From an uncultured Bacteroidales bacterium (lineage in GTDB: Bacteria > Bacteroidota > Bacteroidia > Bacteroidales > Bacteroidaceae): DNA of 45,025 nucleotides. The position numbers and the translations under genes were made by a program. Of the stretch, positions 6,971-15,075 are shown in pieces; within the stretch, counting starts at the first letter, position 1, and each line of letters begins with the position of its first letter. The notes below the pieces were generated by a model that had not been told where the DNA came from, searched no databases, and worked only from the letters and a program-made list of their open reading frames with translations. Where the stretch lies: contig CAMGGA010000003.1 of assembly GCA_946055515.1 (NCBI GenBank), positions 1 to 45,025 on the forward strand. Reading direction: 5' to 3'.

Positions 6971-9397
6971 TTACGCCTCGCCCTGTCCCTGGGGACGGCG
7001 GCGACGGCGACGGCGCTGCGCAGATTGGCCGGACTTGGCCTCGGGGGCTGCGTCGGAGGCTTGGTCGCGGGGGGCGGCGGACTGTCCTTCGTTGCCTTCC
7101 GGCTTGGAATGGCGGGAGGGACGGCGGCGCCGGCGGTTGGGCTTGCGTGTCTGCGGACGCTCGGCTTCCGCTTCGAGGTCGGCATCGAAGGGCTGGTCTT
7201 CCGAGGGGTCGGTGCCGAATACGAAATCGTCGATGCTGAGGTGGCGCAGGATGGGTTTGGGCGCGGCATCGTGGAGCGATGCGGGCTTGGCCTGCGGCAC
7301 TTCGCCGGCCTCGTCTTCGGGCACGTCGGGCCCGGCGGCTTCTTCGGCGGCTTCCTGCTCTGCGATGTAGGCCTGCTCCTCTTCGGAAATCCCGGCCTCG
7401 GCCTCGGACGCCTCGGCCACAGTGGGCCCGGCAGCTTCCTCGGCGAGTGCCTGCTCTGCAAGGGCGGCCTGCTCCTGTTCAGGGGTTTCGGCCTCGGGCG
7501 CCTCGGGCACAGTGGACCCGGCGGCTTCCTCGGCAGCGTCCTGCTGCGCGAAGGTAGCCTGTTGCTGTCCGGAAATTCCGGGCTCGGGCGCATCGGGCAC
7601 GGACTCACTGGCAAAGGCGGTGATTTCGGCCTCTACCTCTTCGGGGATGGCACCGAGAGTACTGAGCACTTCGGAGAGGTCTTCCAGACCTTCTTCAGCC
7701 TTGTCTGCCGTGGAAGACTGGCTCCCGGCGGCTTCCGTGGCTGCGGCTTCTGCGGCAGGCTGCGGCGCGGGGACCGGTGCTTGCTGCGGAGGCGTGACGG
7801 AGAAGCCCGCTGCTTCGTAGGCATCGATGAGCATTTGCGCCTCGGCTTCGAGCGGGGCCTCGGTGCGGCTGTCTGCGGGGAGATCTGCTGCGGGGGCTCC
7901 GGCCTTCGGCGCGGCGGCGGGCTGCGGCTCGAAATCGGCGGGCTCGGGCGGCGCGATGGCGGTGAGGTCCTTCACCACGACCACTTCGGGGTCGGCAGCG
8001 GGTGCAGCGGCGGGCTGCGACTTGGCTTCGCCCTGCGGACGGGCCAGCTGGGGGCTTTCGGTTTCTGCGGCTTTCTGGCGCGGCTGCTTCTCACGCTGGG
8101 CACGTTCGCGCTGGGGCTTTTCCTTCGGCGCTTTCTCCCGGGCGGGTTCGGCCGTGGGTTCTTTCTCCTTCTTCTGCGCCTCCTTGGCGGGTTTCGCCTT
8201 GGCGGCGCGTTCGGGCTGGGCCTTTTCCGCGAGGGCCTCCTCTACGGTTTTGCCACCGCGGTTTTGCTTCCGCTGGCGGCGGCTGGAGGGTTCGCTCTCC
8301 TGCGCATCGTCCTCCGAGGGCGGGAGAGGCAGGCCCTTGGCGGCATAGTCTTCGGCGGTGAGGCGGGGCGCTGCGGGCGGCGTGTCGATGACTTCGTAGT
8401 CGGCATCGGCGTCGTAGGCCGTGTCGTAGGCTGCATCGGAGTCGGACGTGGCGCGCTTCGCCTTCTTCTCCTCGTAGACGGGGGCATCGGCTGCAGGTTT
8501 CTTCTTGCCGCGGGCGAGGACTTCCTCAATCTCGTCAATCTTGGGCAGGGCGAAGGATTCTTCGGCCTCCATGGCGGTGCGCTTTTCCTTGGCGCGGAAG
8601 ATGCTGTCGTAGGTCTTCACGTCGCGGCGCATGAGGGTGAGGGCATCTTTGGCGGCTTCCTGCTGGCTCTCCTTCTTGGAGCGGCCGTTGCCGCGGCCGA
8701 TGATGATGCCTTCGAGGCTGATGACGCTGCTGAAGCCCTTGCCCTTGGGCTCGTTGGAGGAGTCCTTGAAGTGGATGGTGATGCGGTTCTTCTGGCTCCA
8801 CTCGATGAGCTTGCTCTTGAAGTTCACTTCCTTGTGGGCCATGGCTTCCACGTCGATGAAGTGGCCGATGACGCGCTTGGAGATGAACCAGTGGCAGAGT
8901 TTGTAGCCGCGGTCGAGGTAGATGGCGCCCATGAGGGCTTCAAAGGCATTGCCGCCGATGTTGGTGTGGCTCATGTCGGTGCCCTGCGCGGCCTGGATGA
9001 GCTTTTCCAGCCCCATGTCTGTGGCGAGGCGGTTGAGGGTCTCGCGCTGCACGATCTTGCTGCGGGTGGAGGTGAGGAAACCTTCGCGCTTGTGGGGGTA
9101 GTGGCGGAAGAGAATGTCGCTCACGACGGTTTCGAGCACGGCGTCGCCCAGGAACTCGAGGCGCTCGTTGTTGAGCGGCTTGGCCGGGCGCTCGCTGCGG
9201 TTGCGGCGGTCACTGCCCTTGCGGTCGCGCCCTGCGGGACGTTCCTCGCGGTGGTAGGCCAAGGACTTGTGGGAAAATGCGATGCGGTAGACTTCGATGT
9301 CGTGGGGGTAGAAGCCCAATATGTCGTAGAGAACCGAAAGAAACTCCTTGTTCTTGCGGAAAGGGAGCTTCATCCGGTCGAATAAATTCATTATCAT
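6971..9397 (-). CDS. rnc: Ribonuclease III with very long disordered C-terminal tail
   Basis: Double-strand-specific endoribonuclease (rRNA and mRNA processing). The first 257 residues are a normal enzyme: RNase III signature NNERLEFLGDAVLE at 76-89, second metal-site region around Glu153, and a dsRNA-binding domain about 191-256 with the GRGNGRSKKESQQEAAKDAL end. A basic insert of about 20 residues (near 50-73) precedes the signature. Residues 257-808 are unlike the family, which is normally about 220-350 residues: low-complexity Ala/Glu/Pro-rich sequence, imperfect ~31-residue repeats (QxAxEEAAG...), and two Arg runs at the end. The tail could be a protein- or RNA-binding scaffold like that of RNase E; this is inference. 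ATG 9391 is an alternative start. Follows fabF by 85 bp. Confidence 0.95.
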   Translation of the reverse strand: MIMNLFDRMKLPFRKNKEFLSVLYDILGFYPHDIEVYRIAFSHKSLAYHREERPAGRDRKGSDRRNRSERPAKPLNNERLEFLGDAVLETVVSDILFRHYPHKREGFLTSTRSKIVQRETLNRLATDMGLEKLIQAAQGTDMSHTNIGGNAFEALMGAIYLDRGYKLCHWFISKRVIGHFIDVEAMAHKEVNFKSKLIEWSQKNRITIHFKDSSNEPKGKGFSSVISLEGIIIGRGNGRSKKESQQEAAKDALTLMRRDVKTYDSIFRAKEKRTAMEAEESFALPKIDEIEEVLARGKKKPAADAPVYEEKKAKRATSDSDAAYDTAYDADADYEVIDTPPAAPRLTAEDYAAKGLPLPPSEDDAQESEPSSRRQRKQNRGGKTVEEALAEKAQPERAAKAKPAKEAQKKEKEPTAEPAREKAPKEKPQRERAQREKQPRQKAAETESPQLARPQGEAKSQPAAAPAADPEVVVVKDLTAIAPPEPADFEPQPAAAPKAGAPAADLPADSRTEAPLEAEAQMLIDAYEAAGFSVTPPQQAPVPAPQPAAEAAATEAAGSQSSTADKAEEGLEDLSEVLSTLGAIPEEVEAEITAFASESVPDAPEPGISGQQQATFAQQDAAEEAAGSTVPEAPEAETPEQEQAALAEQALAEEAAGPTVAEASEAEAGISEEEQAYIAEQEAAEEAAGPDVPEDEAGEVPQAKPASLHDAAPKPILRHLSIDDFVFGTDPSEDQPFDADLEAEAERPQTRKPNRRRRRPSRHSKPEGNEGQSAAPRDQASDAAPEAKSGQSAQRRRRRRRPQGQGEA

Positions 9398-9413
9398 TGC
9401 GAAAACAAAAGAA

Positions 9414-9467
9414 CAGCCCCTTCTCCCACGCGCCCCGCCAAGGAGGCGCCGCTAAGGGAAGGGGCTG
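9414..9467 (-). terminator. Hairpin between fabF and rnc
   Basis: Outer arms CAGCCCCTTCTCCC (9414-9427) and GGGAAGGGGCTG (9456-9467) pair with an inner GCGCC/GGCGC stem (9430-9434 / 9445-9449). On the minus strand it is followed by TTCTTTTGTTTTC, so it resembles a terminator or attenuator for acpP-fabF. It lies only 17 bp before the rnc start, so it would also sit in the rnc leader. Confidence 0.65.
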
Positions 9468-9482
9468 GCAAATGAATGGGGA

Positions 9483-10745
9483 TTAACCGTTGTACTTCTT
9501 CAGGATGCAGCAGGCGTTGTGTCCGCCGAACCCGAAGGTGTTGCTCAGTGCAGCACGAATGGGACGCTCCTGTGCCTTGTTGAAGGTGAAGTTGAGGTTG
9601 TAGTCGATGTTTTCGTCGCGGTCGTCGTCCTCGTGGTTGATGGTGGGAGGCACGATGTCGTTCTGCACGGCGAGGCAGCAAATCATGGCCTCTACGGCAC
9701 CGGCAGCACCGAGGAGGTGGCCCGTCATGGACTTCGTGGAACTGATGTTGAGCTTGTAAGCGTGTTCGCCGAAGAGCTTCGTGATGGCTTTCACTTCCGA
9801 GATGTCACCCACGGGGGTGGAAGTACCGTGAACGTTGATGTAGTCGATGTCCTCGGGTTTCATTTCAGCATCCTCGAGGGCTGCGCTCATCACGAGGTGG
9901 GCACCGAGCCCTTCGGGGTGAGAAGCGGTGATGTGGTGGGCATCGGCCGACATGCCCACGCCGGCTACTTCGCAGTAGATTTTGGCGCCGCGGGCCTTGG
10001 CGTGCTCGAGTTCTTCGAGGATGAGGATACCGGCACCTTCACCCATGACGAAACCGTCGCGGCTGGCGCTGAAGGGACGGGAAGCGCGGGCGGGGTCGTC
10101 GTTGCGGGTGGAGAGGGCGTGCATGGCGGTGAAGCCGCCCACGCCGCAGGGCCAGATGGCAGCTTCGGAACCACCCGTGACGATGGCGTCGGCCTTACCG
10201 AGACGGATGAGGTTGAAGGCGTCGGCGAAGGCGTTGGTGGAGCTGGCGCAAGCCGAGGTGGTGGTGTAGTTGGGGCCGTGGAAACCGTACTGGATGGAGA
10301 TTTGGCCGGCAGCGATGTCGGCAATCATCTTGGGGATGAAGAAGGGGTTGAATTTCGGGCCGTTCTCCTTGTTCTGGGCGTAGTAGCCGGCTTCCTCCTC
10401 GAAGGTGTGGATGCCGCCGATGCCGACACCGAGGATGACACCGATGCGGTTCTTGTTGATCTTCTCCATGTCCCAACCGCAGTCGTTGATGGCTTCCATG
10501 GCAGCGACGAGGGCGTACTGCTCGTAGAGGTCCATCTTGCGTGCTTCCTTGCGGTCGATGAAGTCGTTGACCTTGAAGTTCTTCACTTCGCAGGCAAACT
10601 GCGTCTTGAACTTGGAAGCGTCGAAGTGGGTGATGGGGCCAGCACCGCTGACACCGTTCTTGATGTTTTCCCAGGTTTCGGCAAGGGTGTTACCTACGGG
10701 GGTGAGGGCTCCTAAGCCCGTAACTACTACTCTTTTGAGTTCCAT
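9483..10745 (-). CDS. fabF: 3-oxoacyl-[acyl-carrier-protein] synthase II
   Basis: Condensing enzyme of type II fatty acid synthesis; elongates acyl-ACP with malonyl-ACP. 420 residues starting MELKRVVVTG; the frame is open 18 codons further upstream but homologues begin at this Met. The catalytic triad is visible: Cys166 in TTTSACASST, His306 in VHGTSTPVGD and His343 in TKSMTGHLLGAAGA. The glycine-rich end FGFGGHNA is intact. Sits between acpP and rnc, an arrangement common in Bacteroidales. Confidence 0.98.
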   Translation of the reverse strand: MELKRVVVTGLGALTPVGNTLAETWENIKNGVSGAGPITHFDASKFKTQFACEVKNFKVNDFIDRKEARKMDLYEQYALVAAMEAINDCGWDMEKINKNRIGVILGVGIGGIHTFEEEAGYYAQNKENGPKFNPFFIPKMIADIAAGQISIQYGFHGPNYTTTSACASSTNAFADAFNLIRLGKADAIVTGGSEAAIWPCGVGGFTAMHALSTRNDDPARASRPFSASRDGFVMGEGAGILILEELEHAKARGAKIYCEVAGVGMSADAHHITASHPEGLGAHLVMSAALEDAEMKPEDIDYINVHGTSTPVGDISEVKAITKLFGEHAYKLNISSTKSMTGHLLGAAGAVEAMICCLAVQNDIVPPTINHEDDDRDENIDYNLNFTFNKAQERPIRAALSNTFGFGGHNACCILKKYNG

Positions 10746-11051
10746 AAAATAATGAAGATTAGGAGGGGGAAGAGCCTGGCCAGCCTTCGGCCCGCACACG
10801 CCTTTTAGTAGATTGGTACGCTCGGAAGGGAAGAATACGGGAACTTACTGATCTACTAAGCTCCAGACGGGGAGCTGTGTGCCAAGGGGCAGGGGAGGCG
10901 GGAAGCCAGGACGGGGTGAAACAATGTGTGGCGCGAAAACAGCGCGCATACAATTTAACGTTTAACGAACACGTGAAACAATCGCACCAAAGGGCGCGAC
11001 GCCAACGCGTTACGTTAAACGTTAAACGGGAGAGTTAAATCGCAGACAAAC
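10746..11051. other. acpP-fabF intergenic region with two palindromes
   Basis: No gene is seen in these 306 bp. There is a perfect 9-bp inverted repeat TTAGTAGAT/ATCTACTAA (10805-10813, 10851-10859; 37-nt loop), and a perfect 14-bp inverted repeat (10954-10967 with 11013-11026; 45-nt loop) whose arm is itself a tandem TTTAACG TTTAACG. Either may be a terminator-like or protein-binding structure; neither has a good T-run on the minus strand. Confidence 0.55.
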
Positions 11052-11288
11052 TTATTTTACGTTCTCTTCGATGTAAGCGATAGCGTCACCTACGGTAGCA
11101 ATCTTTTCAGACTTGTCATCGGGAATGGTGATGCCGAATTCCTTTTCGAATTCCATGATGAGCTCTACAGTGTCGAGAGAGTCAGCGCCGAGGTCGTTTG
11201 CGAAGCTGGCTTCGTTCTTCACTTCTGCTTCGTCAACACTCAGTTTGTCAACGATGATGGCTTTTACTTTTGCTTCAATATCAGACAT
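11052..11288 (-). CDS. acpP: Acyl carrier protein
   Basis: 78 residues, acidic and helical, carrier of acyl chains in fatty acid synthesis. Ser37 in [10 protein letters not shown] is the phosphopantetheine attachment site. Length and sequence are typical. It is the first gene of acpP-fabF-rnc and has a strong promoter match upstream. Confidence 0.98.
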   Translation of the reverse strand: MSDIEAKVKAIIVDKLSVDEAEVKNEASFANDLGADSLDTVELIMEFEKEFGITIPDDKSEKIATVGDAIAYIEENVK

Positions 11289-11343
11289 GGTTTCTTCTAT
11301 TTGAAATTAGTGAATTATTGCTTTCTTGACTTGTTTTCGGCTG

Positions 11344-11374
11344 CAAAAGTAATGTTATATTCCTAACAGACAAA
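11344..11374 (-). promoter_or_regulatory. Promoter of acpP
   Basis: On the minus strand TTTG (11374-11371), 19 bp, then TACTTTTG (11351-11344): a full match to the Bacteroidota consensus. The transcript would start near 11337, about 50 nt before the ATG at 11288. Confidence 0.8.
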
Positions 11375-11437
11375 CATTTGCAGCGAAAAAGCACCGGAAA
11401 ATGCACAACTTTTTTAATTCTGTGCGAAAATAGTTGG

Positions 11438-12361
11438 CTAAAGTTTCCAATTTGCGGGTATGAGCTGGCTTTCAACGACCTCCTCCTTCTGTCCCGTGCG
11501 TGAAAGGTTGGGGAAGAAGTTGATGCCCGTTTTCTGTTCCAGGTCGTTCACCGTGACGGCGTGTTGCTTCATTTCCGAGAGCGGGGCCTGGTGGTCGTAG
11601 GTGTAGCCGTAATCCTTGTGTTCCATCCAGAAGGCGATGGACGAGTAGGTGCCGTTTTTCACCTTGAGGAGGGCCATGTAGTAGTACTTCGGGACGGCCA
11701 CGCGGGTGCCGTTCACGCGGTTCACCCAGTCGAGAATTTGTCCGTCCTTCACTGTGCCGCCCTTCACGACATAGAGCGTGTCGGCAAAAGACACATCGCG
11801 GCCGAGCTTCTGTACGAGGCCCTCCAGCGTAATCCAGTAGGCCTGGTTGAACGAGCCCATCTGCGGCGACATGTTCGACATGTAGAACGTGATGGCGTTG
11901 GCGCTTCTCGAGTAGAGGCGGTCGGCCGAGGCGCAGAGGTGGCCGCGGTTGTAGGCGTAGCCGAAGCCGTTCGAACCGATGCGGAGGTTTGACGCCAGGC
12001 TCGGGTCGTCGGCGAATGGCTCGTCGGAACGCGACACGCTCTTGGCCCGGGTGTCGCCGTCGAAGCGGAAGGCTACCCAGCGCGAGTGGTATTTCGCCTT
12101 GTCGTACTCGAGGCTGTAGGTGAGCACCTCGCGGCCGCTGCTTTCCTTCGTGGAATGGGACAGGACTACGGTGGTGCCGTTCGTGAGCGGCTCGGGCGTT
12201 TCCATGCGCGCGGTGATTTCCTTCGGCGGCGTGACCGTGCCTGGGTTGCCCGAACTTTCGCCGAACTGGAAACCGTCGTTGTCGTCGCCGCCGCAGGAGG
12301 TGAGGCCCAGGGCGAGGAGACCTGCTAAGAGGAACTTCAGAGAGTAGCGTTTTCTGTACAT
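11438..12361 (-). CDS. DNA/RNA non-specific endonuclease lipoprotein (NucA family)
   Basis: 307 residues: lipoprotein signal with Cys23 (GLTSC) followed by GGDDND, then a beta-beta-alpha-metal nuclease domain. The active-site motif reads YNRGH with His141 (family consensus DRGH), and metal-ligand Asn is in MSNMSPQ (Asn163) with FNQAYW (Asn172) as expected. Such enzymes cut single- and double-stranded DNA and RNA; the acidic residues after the lipobox suggest a surface-exposed outer-membrane lipoprotein. It follows the TonB receptor/DUF5689/anchor-J genes in the same direction but beyond a terminator-like hairpin, so it may be expressed at a different level. Substrate preference cannot be read from sequence. 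Confidence 0.88.
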   Translation of the reverse strand: MYRKRYSLKFLLAGLLALGLTSCGGDDNDGFQFGESSGNPGTVTPPKEITARMETPEPLTNGTTVVLSHSTKESSGREVLTYSLEYDKAKYHSRWVAFRFDGDTRAKSVSRSDEPFADDPSLASNLRIGSNGFGYAYNRGHLCASADRLYSRSANAITFYMSNMSPQMGSFNQAYWITLEGLVQKLGRDVSFADTLYVVKGGTVKDGQILDWVNRVNGTRVAVPKYYYMALLKVKNGTYSSIAFWMEHKDYGYTYDHQAPLSEMKQHAVTVNDLEQKTGINFFPNLSRTGQKEEVVESQLIPANWKL

Positions 12362-12390
12362 ATATATAATAAAGGTGTGGGGAGGGAAAA

Positions 12391-12430
12391 CAAGGTGAGG
12401 CCTGCACCGAAGCGCCGAAGCCTCACCTTG
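12391..12430 (-). terminator. Terminator after choice-of-anchor-J gene
   Basis: Perfect 11-bp arms CAAGGTGAGGC (12391-12401) and GCCTCACCTTG (12420-12430), followed on the minus strand by TTTTCCC. It lies 24 bp after the stop of the 12455-14140 gene and 30 bp before the nuclease start. Confidence 0.75.
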
Positions 12431-12454
12431 GTTGTGTGGCGGGGTAGGGGAGAA

Positions 12455-14140
12455 TTACTTGATGTAAACCTTACCCGTGCCGTCCGTCAGCGTGAAGTCG
12501 TCGATGAGCACGTTGCCGCCGGGGTTCTTGGAGTTCATGATCACGAGGCAGACAGTCGTTTCGGCCGAAAGCGTGAATTCGTGGCTCACGAGCACCCATT
12601 CGCCCTGCGTGAGGTCGTTCGTGTAATCGCCGTAGACGTAGCTGCCTACGGAGCCATCGTCCTTGATGGGCACATAGCCGGGACGTACGCTGCCGCCCGT
12701 GGCCGAGGCCGCCTTCGTGTAGAACGTCATGGTGTAAGTGCCTGCGGGGAGCTTCATTTCCTTGTAGCCGAGGCGCTTGTTGGCGGAATTGGTGCCGCCC
12801 ACTTCAACGGCGTATTTGCCGCCGTGCGCATCCGTGCTCTGTGAGAGCGAGGCGTTGCCTGCCGTGGACGTCGTGGTCCAGTTGTTGGGCTTGCCGCCCG
12901 TCCAGTTCTCGAAGTCACCGTTCGACTGCGAAGGGTCGCCCACGTCTTCGCCCCCACCGGGGTTCTCGTTGCCGCCGCCCTGTTCTTCACCGGGCTTGCC
13001 CGCAGCGATGGAGAAGTTCTTCACCTCCCAGGTCGAGCCGCTCTCCGCATTCGTGTTGTAGCGGAAAGCCAGGCGGATGTTCTTGCCCATGTATTCAGCC
13101 GGGATGGCGATGTCAGCCTTCGCGAAGTTGGTCCAGTCCACTCCTTCGGTGTGCGTGCCGTTGAGGAGCACCCAGCCTTCGGCGGGCTTCGTTTCGTCGA
13201 ACGAGGTAGAGATGTAGAGCTGCTGGTTTTCCTGGCCTTTGTCGTAGCGGAGAATGTATTCGTAGGCTACGTGTGCCTCCGTCTGACCGGCGAGGGAGAT
13301 TTCGGGACTCACCAAGTAGTAAGTACCCGCCGTGGTCACTTTCGAAGCGTTGTCGTAGCCCGTGGCCTTCGCCGTGGAGAAGTCGATGATCCATTCGCCC
13401 GAACCGCTGGTGGTATAGTTCTTGAAGCCGCCCAGCGTGGTGGAGAAAGCTTCGGCGTAGGGCAGTTCCTTCACGCCCGCTTCTTCGCCGCCGCCTTCGC
13501 CGCCGCCTTCACCCGGCGTGTCGCCTTCGCCCGTTTCCACCTTCAGGTTCTTCACTTCCCAGGTGGCAGCCTTGGCGTTGGCCTTGTAGCAGAGCGCCAC
13601 CGTCACCTCCGGCTTGCCCATGAACTCGGCGGGAATGTTCAGCTTGCCCGTGTTGTACCAAGTGTCCCAGTCCGAGCCCTGCGTAGCGTTGAAGTTGAGT
13701 GCCGTCCAGGTGGCCGATGCGGGCGAGTTGGAGTAGTCGCTGCTCACGAGTACCTGGTAGTTCGACTTCACCTCCGAAGCGTTGGCGTAGCGGAGAATGT
13801 ATTCAAAGGAAACGTGGGCGCTCTCAATCTTCGAGAAGTCGAGTTTCGGCCCCACGAGCCAGCTTTCGGCTGCGTTGTTCTCCTTCGTGCCGTCGCCGTC
13901 CGTGTCGACATACGAAGTCACTTGGGCGCAGCTGTAGCTCACGGCCCAGGAGTAGTTGCCCACCACGTTGATGGCAGCGAAACTGCCCAGCGAGGAGGAG
14001 AAAGTTTCTTCGAGCAGCACGCCCGAAGTGGGTTGTTCGCCATTGCCGCTGTTCACCGTATAGGGAGCGGGCACGTCTTCGCAGGCCGTGAAGCCCAGCG
14101 TGAGGGTAGCTATGGCAAATGAAAGAAGATGCTTTTTCAT
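12455..14140 (-). CDS. Choice-of-anchor-J domain lipoprotein
   Basis: 561 residues. Lipoprotein signal ending at Cys20 (GFTAC). Two similar beta-rich domains follow (about 40-205 and 225-385), each with a EETFSSSLGSF/AEAFSTTLGGF-type start, a (H)VSFEYILRYxxASE/VAYEYILRYDKGQ core and an end ATWEVKNLKV/STWEVKNFSI: these are choice-of-anchor-J (jelly-roll, CBM-like) domains. They are joined by Gly/Glu-rich linkers. A third, carbohydrate-binding-module-like domain fills the C-terminus (GDFENWTGGKPNNW to the end). No catalytic residues are evident. It is probably a surface ligand-binding partner of the TonB receptor upstream; the ligand is unknown. Start is 35 bp after the DUF5689 gene. Confidence 0.75.
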   Translation of the reverse strand: MKKHLLSFAIATLTLGFTACEDVPAPYTVNSGNGEQPTSGVLLEETFSSSLGSFAAINVVGNYSWAVSYSCAQVTSYVDTDGDGTKENNAAESWLVGPKLDFSKIESAHVSFEYILRYANASEVKSNYQVLVSSDYSNSPASATWTALNFNATQGSDWDTWYNTGKLNIPAEFMGKPEVTVALCYKANAKAATWEVKNLKVETGEGDTPGEGGGEGGGEEAGVKELPYAEAFSTTLGGFKNYTTSGSGEWIIDFSTAKATGYDNASKVTTAGTYYLVSPEISLAGQTEAHVAYEYILRYDKGQENQQLYISTSFDETKPAEGWVLLNGTHTEGVDWTNFAKADIAIPAEYMGKNIRLAFRYNTNAESGSTWEVKNFSIAAGKPGEEQGGGNENPGGGEDVGDPSQSNGDFENWTGGKPNNWTTTSTAGNASLSQSTDAHGGKYAVEVGGTNSANKRLGYKEMKLPAGTYTMTFYTKAASATGGSVRPGYVPIKDDGSVGSYVYGDYTNDLTQGEWVLVSHEFTLSAETTVCLVIMNSKNPGGNVLIDDFTLTDGTGKVYIK

Positions 14141-14175
14141 GATGAGAATTGACTATATATAATAAGGAGTGGCTG

Positions 14176-15066
14176 TTACTGAATGTCGTCTACCGAGCGG
14201 AGTTGCACCTGCCAGTTGCTGTAGTAGCTCAGCAGGCCCGTGAAGGCATGCTCGCCCTGCGGCATCACGGTGAACGAGATATCGTTTTGCGTAGAAGTGC
14301 GGATGGTCACCTTCGTGTTGTTCACGCTGTTCACGAGCGTGCGGTCCACGCCGTAGCCCGCATCCTGCAGGCTTTCCGGTGCGAAGATGGCCTCCCCGTC
14401 GGCCTCCTGGAGCGTACCGCGCACGGTCACCAGCTGCGGGTAGTACAGGTAGTTGCGGTAGGCCGTTGTGCGGAGCCATTCGGGCGAGAGTTCCACGGGC
14501 TTGCACTCCGGGCAGTCCGGGTCGGGCTTGCCCACCAGTTCCACGTTCGTGGAGCAGAGTTGCAGCAAGATGGGTCCCAGGCGCAGGTTGCCGCTGCTCG
14601 TGTAGTAAGGCTGACCGATTTTCGGCAGCTTCGAGTAGCAGCCCACGTAGAGCCCCTTGAGGTTCACCTTCACGCGCTGCCCCACGGGGAAATAAGGCGT
14701 GAGCCACGTGTGTTTCACGGCCAGCACCAGCGCTTGGTCGCGCAGGGGGTCACCCTCGGGCTTCGAGTCGTCGATGTGTCGCAGCAGCAGCGTCTGGTAG
14801 AGGTTGCCGCCGCAGTCGTTGGCCACCACCACGCCCTCGATGATGAGGTCCGTGTTCACCAGTTCAAAGGCATTCGTCTGTCCGAAGAGCGAAGCCTTGT
14901 CCTGCTTCAGTTGCGCAATCGAGTAGTTCACCTCGCCGATGTTCTCGCTGCTCGTGATGAGGAAGTCGTCGGTGTTCGGCTCGTCGTAGTCGTCCATGCA
15001 GGCAGACAGGCCCAGCACAGAAGAGAGCGCGAGGGCCAAGAGAGGAAATATCTGTTTCAGTTTCAT
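14176..15066 (-). CDS. DUF5689 domain lipoprotein
   Basis: 296 residues with a lipoprotein signal (Cys23 in LGLSAC) followed by an acidic stretch (MDDYDEP). The body has the features of DUF5689: an N-terminal (D)LIIEGVVVANDCGGN(L)YQ strand pair and a C-terminal beta-rich half (VTVRGTLQEADGEAIFAP). DUF5689 proteins usually lie beside TonB-dependent receptors in Bacteroidota and often beside secreted nucleases; their role is not established. Located 9 bp after the receptor gene, so almost certainly co-transcribed. Confidence 0.75.
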   Translation of the reverse strand: MKLKQIFPLLALALSSVLGLSACMDDYDEPNTDDFLITSSENIGEVNYSIAQLKQDKASLFGQTNAFELVNTDLIIEGVVVANDCGGNLYQTLLLRHIDDSKPEGDPLRDQALVLAVKHTWLTPYFPVGQRVKVNLKGLYVGCYSKLPKIGQPYYTSSGNLRLGPILLQLCSTNVELVGKPDPDCPECKPVELSPEWLRTTAYRNYLYYPQLVTVRGTLQEADGEAIFAPESLQDAGYGVDRTLVNSVNNTKVTIRTSTQNDISFTVMPQGEHAFTGLLSYYSNWQVQLRSVDDIQ

Positions 15067-15075
15067 GAGGAAGCC

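Noticed and set aside
6959-9385. Open frame of 808 codons on the plus strand, antisense to rnc
   Set aside because: A codon-usage mirror of the GC-rich rnc tail; Gly/Leu/Phe-rich product without recognisable domains. It does not support an antisense gene.
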